This document shows, one piece after another, positions 30,287-40,397 of a stretch of 64,000 nt of DNA. Position 1 is the stretch's first letter, and each line of letters begins with the position of its first letter. The position numbers and the translations under genes were made by a program. The stretch covers positions 4,500,642 to 4,564,641 of the forward strand of contig NC_030988.1 of the NCBI RefSeq assembly GCF_000149955.1. The letters are read 5' to 3'. The stretch is from Fusarium oxysporum f. sp. lycopersici 4287. Taxonomy: Eukaryota > Ascomycota > Sordariomycetes > Hypocreales > Nectriaceae. Below the pieces are notes generated by a model, which was not told the DNA's origin, ran no database searches, and saw nothing but the letters and a program-made list of their open reading frames with translations.

Positions 30287-33153
30287 ATGCCAGCACATTC
30301 ACCGCATGAGCAACGCGAGGTCAGCCATAACCAGTTCCGCGACCATACTGTCATCCACCAGGGAAACGTTCAAGGGAACGTCTACTACGGCGCGCCCCAC
30401 CCGGCGGCCCGCGCCGAAGTCGTCCGCGTCATTCCATATCCCCGCAACGAGGATCTGGTCCATCGACGGGATCTCATCGACAGACTAGATAAGCTTTTGC
30501 CATCGACGCTGGGATTGCGCAGTGCCGCGCTCTGGGGCCTAGGAGGATCGGGGTAGGTGTCCGCTTTCGGCATGGTACGATTGTCGCGAACGGGCTAACA
30601 GAGGAATGAATCAAGCAAGACACAGATCGCGCTAGACTACGCATATCGACGATGTGACGCCGACGACGACTGCTACGTATTTTGGGTGCATGCCGACAGC
30701 GAAGCGACTTTCCTAGCCGATTATAAGACGATTGGCAAGAAGCTCGGGATCGACGAGCGGCTTGATGGGACAGACCTGCTCGATGCAGTGCGCAACGGGA
30801 TTGAAGCTCGATCGAAATGGCTGATGATCCTCGATAACGCCGACAACCTGAGGTTATTTGGAGTGGGTCAAGTGAAAGGGGAAGGGATGGCCGAGAACCT
30901 ATATAAATACATTCCTCATGCATTGCAAGGGACGGTGCTGTGGACAAGTCGAGACGCGCACATTGCAGGCACGCTTGTTGGAGCGCGACGTGGTGTCGAG
31001 GTGCAGTCCATGGCTGTAGATGAGGCAACAACACTTCTCGCAAGGGTCCGAGATGAGCCAATAAGTACAGAGCAGGCAGTGGAGGAGGCAGGAGTGGATG
31101 CTCTTCTGCAGGAACTACAGTGCCTCCCGTTGGCGATCTCACAAGCCGGCGCATACATGCGGCGGATGTCGATGACAGCCGAACAGTATCTGGATCTCCT
31201 CAGACAAGGCAAGACCCGATGGGAGGTGCTGAAGGTGAGCGATGCCGATCGACATCGACGACCGGAGGTATCGAACAGTGTGCTTGAGACGTGGAGGATC
31301 TCGATAGAGCGGATCCGAGTGGAGAGCGAGACATCATACCGGATATTACACGTGGTTGCGTATGTGGACTGTCAAGACATACCTCACGAGCTAGTAGCAG
31401 CGACGGCTCGTCGATACGATAAAGAGGATGAAGAGGATGTCATTTCAACCGGACAAGTCTCAGACCTTGAGGTTTTGGAAGCAGCCACACGCCTGACAGA
31501 GTTTTCTTTCCTCAGCCTTCGCCAGACAGAGGATAGTGGGAGAAGGTACGAGATGCACAAGCTTGTGCAAGAGGCTATACGATATGGGCTGAGGGTGAGA
31601 GGCTCTGTAGCAACAACCATTGGCAATGCATTGAGGGCAGACGAGGGGCCAAAAGAGGATGAGGGATACTACTGTGGCAAGGCGCTGCAGGTAGTGGGCG
31701 ACCTCTTCCCGTCATCAGAACCTACTACATGGGCACGATGCGAGGAGTACCTGACGCATGCCATTCAAGTAGGGGAGTGGGCGGAGGTAGGCGGGACAGA
31801 GACGGAGACAGCAAATTTACTTCAGAGAGTATCATACTTTCTTTATGAACGAGGTCGGTGGAGAGAGAAAGAGCCGGTAAACAGTCGGGCTTGGGGTCTG
31901 CGACGAGAGGTGCTCGGGGAGAAGCATCCTGATACAATCGACAGCATGGCAGACCTCGCGGCGACATACCATGCGCAGGGTCGATATGAGGAGGCCGAAG
32001 GGCATCTACCAAGAAGTACTAGAACTCCGACGAGAGGTGCTCGAGGAGAAGCATCCTGATACGATCAGCAGCATGGCAGATCTCGCGGCGACATACCATG
32101 CGCAGGGTCGATATGAGGAGCCCGAAGGCATCTACCAAGAAGTACTAGAACTCCGACGAGAGGTGCTCGAGGAGAAGCATCCTGATACGATCAGCAGCAT
32201 GGCGTCACTCGCGACGATATACCATGCTCAGGGTCGATATGAGGAGGCTGAGAAACTGAAAGATAAAGTACTGGAACTCCGACGAGAGGTGCTTGGGGAG
32301 AAGCATCCTGATACGATCAGCAGCATGGCGGAACTCGCGGCGACATACCATGCTCAGGGTCGATATGAGGAGGCTGAGAAACTGAAAGATAAAGTACTGG
32401 AACTCCGACGAGATGTGCTCAGGGAGAAGCATCCTGATACGATCAGCAGCATGGCGTCACTCGCGACGATATACCATGCGCAGGGCCGATATGAGGAGGC
32501 CGAAGGCTTCTACCAAGAAGTATTAGACCTCCAACGAGATGTGCTCGGGGAGAAGCATCCAGATACGATCAGCAGCATGGCGGAACTCGCGGCGACGTAC
32601 CATAATCAGGGCCGATATGAGGAGGCCGAAGGCATCTACCAAGAAGTATTAGACCTCCAACGAGAGGTGCTCGGGGAGAAGCATCCAGATACGATCAGCA
32701 GCATGGCGGAACTCGCGGCGACGTACCATAATCAGGGCCGATATGAGAAGGCTGAGAAACTGAAAGATAAAGTACTGGAACTCCGACGAGATGTGCTCGG
32801 GGAGAAGCATCCAGATACGATCAGCAGCATGGCGGAACTCGCGGCGACGTACCATAATCAGGGCCGATATGAGGAGGCCGAAGGCATCTACCAAGAAGTA
32901 TTAGACCTCCAACGAGAGGTGCTTGGGGCGAAGCATCCAGATACAATACAGAGTATGGAGTATCTTGCCTCAATCCAGGAGGCTCTACAGCAGCTACCAA
33001 GTCTCAGAGTCAGTCCAGTCTCTAACAATCACAAAAGCGGACGAAAAGGAAGCCGAGTCTAAGACAGGGCTCAGACCTCTGTGGAATGATCTACGTAAGA
33101 CAACTGACAAGTTTTGTAAGTCGAGGTTCTTACGATCGCAGCAGGGGCCTTGA
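30287..33153 (+). pseudogene. NLR paralogue with about nine TPR units and two frameshifts
   Basis: Exon 1 (30287-30552) and exon 2 (from 30616) are split by a 63-nt intron at the same P-loop position as the NLR at 24-26 kb (GLGGSG|KTQIALDY). The N-terminal motif at residues 14-35 reads NQFRDHTVIHQGNVQGNVYYG, then VRVIPYPRNEDLVHRRDLI, Walker B KWLMILDNADN, GTVLWTSRDAHIAGTL and LPLAISQAGAYMRRM. The TPR array begins near 31,890. One extra G at 32000-32002, compared with the other repeat copies (GAAGGC), shifts the frame inside the first repeats, and a second shift near 33000 is needed to reach the tail homologous to the other NLR's C-terminus (SLTITKADEKEAES). As read it cannot give a full-length product, unless the shifts are assembly errors in near-identical repeats. 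It shares most of its NB-ARC sequence with the 24-kb gene. Confidence 0.85.
31890..32985 (+). repeat. Tandem 126-bp TPR repeats
   Basis: About nine head-to-tail units of 126 bases (42 codons) with consensus EVLGEKHPDTISSMAELAAT and YHAQGRYEEAE. Units are almost identical at DNA level and fall into two spacer types, IYQEVLDLQRE and LKDKVLELRRD, arranged in alternating blocks. This indicates recent unit duplication and exchange. The paralogue at 24 kb has only four, more diverged units. Confidence 0.9.
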
Positions 33154-33529
33154 CGAGTCTCTCCATTCCTACCTGATCGTCCTCACTTAGATTCATTTGA
33201 CTCGGGGTAACAGATGGGAATTGATTAGCATTCTCTGTACAGTATTGTAGTTTTTCTTGGAATGATGCATAAGTATTATTGCGGATGACTATGGCTTCAG
33301 GTCAAAAGTGGGCGTTGTGATAATTTAGAATGGTAATCTGGAGCAAATTAGCCTCTGGATAAGTTAAAATGTCACCTGTAGAGGGTACGTACATGCTGTT
33401 ATTGCTAGCTGACGACAGGGAGTATATCGGCTTCAGCTGTTTACTGTGCATGCGCCACATCTAAGCCTCTTTCGGACATTCTTAAGAAAACTTCAATAAA
33501 AGATTACTGACGCTGAACCCGCACCCCAC
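33154..33529. other. Intergenic, nothing recognised
   Basis: A/T-rich stretch between the NLR paralogue and the LINE insertion. No gene or repeat seen. Confidence 0.4.
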
Positions 33530-33541
33530 TGTATATATTTT
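33530..33541. repeat. LINE target-site duplication, left copy
   Basis: TGTATATATTTT, repeated exactly at 38622-38633 just after the ATTGT tail. A/T-rich, so some chance of coincidence, but it falls exactly at both element borders. Confidence 0.65.
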
Positions 33542-33549
33542 AGCTAGAT

Positions 33550-34404
33550 ATGCTGAACAAGACTGAAACACCACGGTCGTCGGTTCAATCGTATGCAGAC
33601 GCAGCCAGGATGACATCCACCAGCATGTCCAGTCAATCTTCATCTGCAGCCCGATCGGCAACTCCAGAACCGGTGTTCTGCACAGTCGACACATCCAGAG
33701 TTCCTGAAGACCATCTTGGAGACGCTACACCAACAATGATTCGCAAGACCGTGGAGCAGGAGATGCGACAGTCAAGTGACCAACCTCACTGGCGATGCGT
33801 CGCAGTGACCAGAGATGGACGGAATGCCAACCGCCTCAGGATTATAGGTAGGAACGAAGAAGAAATACAGAAGATCAAGACTATCCTTGAAACCAGGAAA
33901 GCTCCAGGTGCAAGAGTCCTTCGGGACCAACTATATCCTATCAAAGTTGATAGCATGAATCGTATGGCCGTCTTTGACCAGGCGTTTAACATCCTCCCTG
34001 GAGCAATAGAAGCCTTAAACCAGGAGAATGAAGTCCAGATTGCCAAGGTAGCCTGGCTGAGCCGGAAGGCCAACCCCAAGTCATATGGATCCATGGTGGT
34101 GTACCTCACTAAGAGCAGCGACGCCAAGAGACTACTGCAGGAACACTACTTTCTCGTCGCAGGTGAATCGGCATATACGAGTGTATTTGAGCAGACTACT
34201 GGACCGGAACAATGCTATAACTGCCAAGAGCTCGGCCACAAAGCATACGCATGCAGCAAGCCTCGAGTATGTGCAAGGTGCGCCGCTGAGGGTCATCATC
34301 ATAGTGAGTGCCAGGCGCAGATACCAAAGTGCGTCCTCTGCAGTGGTCCGCATGAGTCATTCAGTAGAAATTGCCTGAAACTCCACCCCAGGCGGCATGA
34401 GTAA
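33550..34404 (+). CDS. LINE ORF1, Gag-like nucleic-acid-binding protein (284 aa)
   Basis: The N-terminal 60 residues are Ser/Thr-rich. The middle (about 60-205) is a mixed alpha/beta stretch including [20 protein letters not shown] and [20 protein letters not shown]. The C-terminus has tandem CCHC-type zinc knuckles: [30 protein letters not shown] and [15 protein letters not shown]. Such proteins coat element RNA to form the ribonucleoprotein. It is shorter than many fungal LINE ORF1 proteins, consistent with a 5'-truncated element. The stop overlaps the ORF2 start by 8 bases (34397-34404). Confidence 0.88.
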   Translation: MLNKTETPRSSVQSYADAARMTSTSMSSQSSSAARSATPEPVFCTVDTSRVPEDHLGDATPTMIRKTVEQEMRQSSDQPHWRCVAVTRDGRNANRLRIIGRNEEEIQKIKTILETRKAPGARVLRDQLYPIKVDSMNRMAVFDQAFNILPGAIEALNQENEVQIAKVAWLSRKANPKSYGSMVVYLTKSSDAKRLLQEHYFLVAGESAYTSVFEQTTGPEQCYNCQELGHKAYACSKPRVCARCAAEGHHHSECQAQIPKCVLCSGPHESFSRNCLKLHPRRHE

Positions 34405-37400
34405 GTTGTTCCGGGTGATGCAACTGAATGTGAGAAAGCAGGATGCGGTGCACGAAAGCCTTATGAACGATAAGAATCTTCGAGAATACACAGCGATCGC
34501 GATCCAAGAGCCTCAGGCACACCAGAAGGACGGCAAGCTACTGACGATTCCTATGAGACATCCGAGATGGGTCAAGATGGTCCCGACTGTTTGGAGGGAG
34601 GGAAGATGGCCGATCCGAAGCATGTTATGGGTGAACAAGGATGTGGAGGCGGAGCAGATACCGATACAGACGGCAGATATGACGGCAGCCATCTTGCGAC
34701 TTCCTGGACGCCTAGTACTGGTTGTGTCCGTTTACGTACCGGGACGAGACGATGAGGCGTTGCAAGGTACCTGCAACCTGCTGCATCAGGTCATTTCAGG
34801 CACAAGAAGACAAGCCGGTGGGCTGGTGGATGTGGTAATTGTTGGAGACTTCAACCGACACGACCAATTATGGGGAGGAGATGAGATATCCTTGACGAGG
34901 CAAGGCGAAGCGGATCAGATCATCAGCCTTATGACTGAGTTTGATCTAACGAGCCTGCTTCCAAGGGGGACGAAGACGTGGAGTGGCGGAGATTTCGAGA
35001 CAACAGTCGACCTGGTCCTTGCTTCGGCAGACCTAGCGACCTCGACTGTCAAGTGTATGATACACGGCACAGAGCACGGATCCGATCATCGTGCTATCGA
35101 GACGGAGTTCGATGTCTCTGTTCCGATGCCGCAAGCCCAGGAGCGACTTTTGCTCAAGAACGCACCATGGAAGAAGATCAACGCCCGGATTGCCGAGGCG
35201 TTAGAGTCCATTCCGGAACAAGGCACCGTACAGCAGAAGACTGACAGGCTTATGACAGTGGTGCTGGAGGCAGTCCGCGCGCTAACACCCAGAGCTAAGC
35301 CGTCACCATACGCAAAGCGTTGGTGGACCTCAGACCTCACGCAACTTCGGCAGATATACACACACTGGAGGAACCGTGCCAGAGCATCGAGACGTGCGGG
35401 ACGAGCATGCGAGGAGCTTGAGGACACGGCGAGAGGAGCAGCAAAGCAGTACCATGATGCCATCAGACAGCAGAAAAAGACGCATTGGAACGAGTTTTTA
35501 GCCGATAACGACAACATATGGAAGGCAGCAAAGTATCTCAAGTCCGGAGACGATACAGCATTTGGCAAAGTACCCCAACTCACGAGGGTCGACGGCACAC
35601 GTACGACCAACAATATCGAACAGGCCGAGGAGATGTTAGTCACGTTCTTCCCTCCATTGCCGCAGCACATCGAGGTGGAAGGGGATCGACCCCAGCGCGG
35701 ATCTGCTGTCGTCATGCCAAATATCACTATGGAGGAGGTAGAGCGACAGCTTTTCGCGGCGAAATCATGGAAAGCACCCGGCGAAGATGGGCTACCAATC
35801 GCAGTCTGGAAACAGATCTGGCCTTCTGTCAAGCACCGAGTCTTCTCACTTTTTCGTGCTTCGTTGGAAGATGGCGTGCTGCCGGATCAATGGAGACATG
35901 CCAAGATCATTCCTCTGAAGAAACCAAACAAGGAAAACTATTCGATCGCGAAGGCATGGAGGCCCATCTCGCTTCTATCTACCCTGGGCAAAATACTAGA
36001 GGCGGTCGTCGCAGAAAGGATCTCGCATGCTGTTGAAACACACGGATTACTGCCAACAAATCACTTTGGAGCTCGTAAACAACGTTCCGCTGAGCAGGCT
36101 TTGATGCTGCTGCAAGAGCAGATCTACGCCGCCTGGCGAGGTCGATGGATCCTTAGCCTGGTGAGCTTTGACGTCAAAGGAGCTTACAACGGGGTGTGCA
36201 AAGAGAGACTCATCCAAAGACTGAGAGCAAGGGGCATACCAGAGGATCTACTTCGCTGGATCGAAGCTTTTTGCTCGGATCGCACAGCGACTATTCAGGT
36301 CAACGGACAGACATCCGAGAAGCGAGAGTTGCCACAAGCCGGGTTGCCGCAGGGCTCCCCTCTGTCCCCGATCCTGTTCCTCTTCTTCAACGCGGACCTT
36401 GTCCAGCAACGCATCGATTGTTATGGGGGAGCGATAGCGTTTGTGGATGACTTAAACTGCGTGGGTGACAGGTCCAACCGCAGAAAGTACCCACAAGAGG
36501 GGATCAAAGGGATCATTAAGAAAGCTCTAGACTGGGAGAGAAGAAGTGGCGCGACGTTCGAGACAGAAAAGGACGGCGATCATACACTTCACGCGGAAAG
36601 CATACAAGTCCGACGAGGAACCTTTCGCGATCAGGGGACAGCTCATTCGGCCCAAGTCTCAGGTCAAGGTTCTGGGAATGATCATGGATGCCGGCCTCAA
36701 ATATAAAGAGCACATTGCACGGGCAGCGGCTAAGGGATTGAACGCTGCGATGGAGCTGCAAAGGCTCAGGGGTCTTACTCCGAGGACAGCGAGGCAGTTG
36801 TTCGCAGCCACGGTGGCCCCGGTCGTGGACTACGCCTCAAACGTATGGATGCATGCATGCAGGTATAGAAGAGCCAGCCCTATCAACCGGGTTCAGAGGA
36901 TTGGGGCAAATGCAATCGTGGGGACATTCCTCACAGTGGCTACAAGCGTAGCAGAAGCAGAGGCACATATCGCCAGTGTACATGAGCGGTTCTGGAAACG
37001 GGCCATCAAGATGTGGACTGATCTACATACCCTTCCGACAACCAACCCTCTCCGAAGCTCTACATCTCGCATTCGAAAGTTCAGAAGATACAATCGCTCG
37101 CCATTCTACGAGGTAGCAGTGGCACTCAATGAGATCCCGATGGAAGAACTAGAAACGATCAACCCTTTCACGTTGGCACCCTGGGTAGAACGGGTGCAGA
37201 CTATAGTAGATGATGGGGATAGTTTAGGGACAACACAAGCAGATCTAGGATGGGCGGTACGGGCAGCAGTGAGCAGTTCGGCGCGGAATGGGGTAGTCGG
37301 AGTTGGCGGGGTCATCGAGATCCCCACCTCGGTGCGAGGAGGACCGAAGCTTGAGCGCTTTTCCTTCACGCTCGGCATGAGGACGGAGCAGAACCCATTT

Positions 37401-38171
37401 TCCGGACAACTAGCAGCGATGGCTTACGCTTTGAGACACTTACCCGACCTTGAGTATCGAAGCGTGGCACTGTTGGCGAGCAACAAAGCCGCCGTGCTCA
37501 CAGTCCGAAACCCTCGCCAGCAGTCCGGTCAAGAGTATGTTAAATGCATATATGATTCCATCAATGTATTGAGGGTCAAAGGAAACGTGGTGGCTGTCAT
37601 ATGGATGCCCACCAGTGCTGAACACAGGCTCCTGAAAATGGCTAAGAAAGAGGCGCGAAGTGCGAGCCAAGACGGTGCCGTCCCGGCTCAGAAGTTTCCC
37701 CAAATGCGATCGACGACCCTGAATATAGCCCGATCGAGCCAGCGTGCAAACCAACGGCTACCAGACAATGTTGGGAAGTTTTCGAAGAAGGTTGATGCTG
37801 CGCTCCCGGGTAAGCACACTCGATTGCTCTATGATGGCTTGTCACGGAGAGAAGCCAGCGTGCTAGCACAACTTAGGACAGGCATGGCCAGATTAAATGG
37901 ATACCTCTTCCGGATCAGCATAGCAGCGTCACAGAAATGCGCATGCGGACAAGCGACAGAGACAGTAGAGCACTTTCTCTTTCGATGCACGAAATGGACA
38001 GCGCACAGGACTGAGATGCTGCAGTGCACGGAGACATCGAGAGGAAACCTCTCGTTCTACCTAGGAGGAAAGTCACCATCAGATGACGCAAAGTGGACGC
38101 CAAACATGCAGGCAGTCCATGCAACTATACGATTTACAATGGCCACAGGCCGACTCGACACACAATACTGA
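34397..38171 (+). pseudogene. LINE ORF2 polyprotein (EN-RT-RNaseH), one frameshift
   Basis: Frame 1 (34397-36706) has an AP-type endonuclease ([39 protein letters not shown]), then reverse transcriptase with [65 protein letters not shown] and the active-site FVDD. At about 36571 a surplus G (GAAAAGGACGG where GAAAAGACGG would keep frame) moves the reading to another frame, which continues to 38171: thumb region, an RNase H-like domain (NGVVGVGGVIEI, ASNKAAVLTV, where the usual Asp in SDNQAA-type motifs is absent), and a C-terminal CACGQATETVEHFLFRC zinc finger. ORF2 nicks target DNA and reverse-transcribes element RNA. The endonuclease GDFN and SDH residues and the RT aspartates are present, so only the frameshift disables this copy. 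Confidence 0.92.
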
Positions 38172-38621
38172 AACCAGATTGCAAGAATCTCACCTACTTA
38201 CTCTTACTAACTTACTTACACTAAACACCCAACACCCAACACCCCGTCTCATACAAGCGGACGTCGCTTCAGCCGCCGTAGATAGGACGTTGAACACTTG
38301 AAGAATAGCCTTCAAGCTAGTTCGCTGGCTATACTAGTAAATCAGGGGAAAACGCAGGGAGCAATAGGGTAGAAGGAAAAGCACAATCGAGGAACAGGCG
38401 CATTATGGGCTTGAGGAGACCTATTTCAATTCATATGGTGAAAAGCAAGGTACAGTCTGGGCTTTAGGAAATGCGGACACAGATTGAGCAACGTGTAGCA
38501 CAGCATGGGCTTGGAGAGGCGAGGACGAAAACTAAGCAATGTACGTACGAATTAGTGACTAGTGCCCTATCGGCCAAAATAAGCCGCCGGGCGTAATAAA
38601 TTGTATTGTATTGTATTGTAT

Positions 38622-38633
38622 TGTATATATTTT
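38622..38633. repeat. LINE target-site duplication, right copy
   Basis: TGTATATATTTT, identical to 33530-33541, follows the last ATTGT unit of the tail. Confidence 0.65.
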
Positions 38634-38976
38634 GTCTAACGACCCTAACTTCTATAAGACCATCGCGTGGTTCAGATTCAGCTTTACTCCGATGGGAAGT
38701 GCAATAGTATATTGCTACACCTTGTTATGTGCCCTACAATACCACATCACCTTACAAACCGCCTTGCACGGATAGTCCTGTTTAATACCTTACATCACTC
38801 CAGAGACGAAATCGGACGCCTGCAGCATTCGAATACTACTTAACCAAGGGGCATTTTCCCTTTCTGCTTGAACCCCAAACGACATGACACTCTTCTCACA
38901 CCTAAGGAAGACCGATGGCGGTATAGAGTAGAAGATTGTATAGTAACAACCACAAAACACCTGAGCATCAAAGGCC
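38634..38976. other. Intergenic, nothing recognised
   Basis: Flank of the LINE and leader of the 2EXR gene; no gene or repeat seen. Confidence 0.4.
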
Positions 38977-39723
38977 ATGTCGTTCCATCTCTTTCCCCTT
39001 CTACCGCTCGAATTGCGAGTGCAGATATGGGGGATCGCTCTGCGGAGTGCGGCCATGTCAGTTGTCTCCCTTAGCTTGGACACCATCTGCTCCTCGAAAA
39101 GCGGATTATCCTGTGCTTCTGAGACAGTTCGGCAACCTGGGTCATATCGTATTGCGCTATCATGCAAAGAGGCCTTAGCTGAATGGGAGAGAACCACAAG
39201 TCTCTTCTCGGAGTGGGCCTCTGTCAGGTTCTGCGTATCTCGAACCATCTTCTTGCTGCTTGACCTAGTGCAGCTGAAGTCTAACTCAGTGAGCGAGACG
39301 CTTCTATTCACAGGCAGGATTTCGTGTATCCAGCATGTCGCTTTCTTTGCAGAATCAGGAATCAACCTGATAGAAGTCCTGACGATCCTCACCAATCTCA
39401 ATCATCTAGAGACCATCTTCATAATTGTTCCGCAATGCCCTGTCAAAGATATGCCATCTGTAGATCGCCACAGGATCCAGTCAACAGCACAGTTTTTGGC
39501 CAATCTGACGACTGAGTCACCTCCGACTACAGGTTGTATCGTGACTGAACCAGTCGACCTTTATCTAGAAGGCAGCTTTCCCGATCCCAAATTCGAAGCG
39601 TTCTATACCGGCGTCAATGCTCCTTCCGTAGAACTTGTAATGTCACGGTGTAGCAAAGACTGTCAACACGACCGGAAACCTGCCAAATGGTCGGTTGGTT
39701 GCTCTCTGCTTGACTGTACATGA
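38977..39723 (+). CDS. 2EXR-domain protein (248 aa)
   Basis: A single exon. The N-terminus FHLFPLLPLELRVQIWGIAL (residues 3-22) is the signature of the fungal 2EXR family (F--LP-ELR--IW), a large F-box-resembling family of unknown function in ascomycetes. The central part (TGRISCIQHVAFFAESGINL, EVLTILTNLNHLETIFIIV) has the leucine-rich pattern typical of these proteins, in which the segment after the second EXR describes a conserved hydrophobic fold. A cysteine-rich end (MSRCSKDCQHDRK) is unusual. It lies just downstream of a LINE insertion but is intact. Confidence 0.8.
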   Translation: MSFHLFPLLPLELRVQIWGIALRSAAMSVVSLSLDTICSSKSGLSCASETVRQPGSYRIALSCKEALAEWERTTSLFSEWASVRFCVSRTIFLLLDLVQLKSNSVSETLLFTGRISCIQHVAFFAESGINLIEVLTILTNLNHLETIFIIVPQCPVKDMPSVDRHRIQSTAQFLANLTTESPPTTGCIVTEPVDLYLEGSFPDPKFEAFYTGVNAPSVELVMSRCSKDCQHDRKPAKWSVGCSLLDCT

Positions 39724-40397
39724 TATAGATACCTTGTCTCTGCACAAAGTGGCGTCGTTCGTTATTACATCCTTGTATCACCGAGGGTCGGGCGTAAGTG
39801 GATGCAAGCTGGGCATAGTCCTATGGTAACAAGCATAGGTTTCATGGGCCACTGTGAATCCTGCATTTGTCAGGTCAGTGATGCTTTTCAGTTTCGAGGA
39901 GCAGAACTTACGACTGGACAGTTTCCATAGACCGAGGTAAAGATATACCCGAATAGATATCCCTTGGAACTAAGATCCATAAGTCAGCTCAGGAGAAACA
40001 TTGTGTAGCACAAATATCGGGCATTCTCTTGGCCAAAACCGTGTATAATTTCGCCATTGTATCCTGGAAGCGTCCACGACGCTTGCTTCTTACAGGCAGA
40101 GAGCCATACACCGTATACTGTGCTCCCTCCCTACTTGCCAGCACAGTAGGCCGATTTGAAATATTCCCCGTTCTGGAAGATGTCCATTTCAACAGCGTTC
40201 AAATTCGAGGGCTGTTTCTCTGCTTTCCAAATGATCCCGTAAACAATCCAACAATGGCTCTGTCATTTTCTTTAAAGGCAACTAGACAGCTTAGAAGCTC
40301 CTCCAATGTCTCGCAATATTGACTGTATATCACTCCCCTACTTACAGAACGTCAAGAGGAATCACCGCAAAGCCATCGAGAAGATCATCATATCAGC
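39724..40397. other. Intergenic, nothing recognised
   Basis: A 97-codon plus-strand frame at 40029-40322 has no recognisable domain and no start context of note. The 5' leader of the acyl-CoA oxidase-like gene lies at the right end. Confidence 0.35.

Larger units (their letters stand above)
33542..38621 (+). mobile_element. Tad-like non-LTR retrotransposon (LINE), about 5.1 kb
   Basis: The element has a Gag-like ORF1 with zinc knuckles, an ORF2 with endonuclease, reverse transcriptase, RNase H-like and C-terminal zinc-finger regions, a 450-bp 3' untranslated region, and a tail of about four and a half ATTGT units instead of poly(A). A 12-bp direct repeat flanks it. The left border lies only 8 bases before the ORF1 ATG, so either the 5' end is truncated or the 5' leader is very short. 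Two other 3'-end copies are in this window (1.75 kb and 23.3 kb). ORF2 carries a single-base frameshift, so this copy is probably immobile. Confidence 0.9.

Noticed and set aside
40029..40322. 97-codon plus-strand frame upstream of the acyl-CoA oxidase-like gene
   Set aside because: No domain, and the oxidase N-terminus is fully accounted for by exons starting at 40398.
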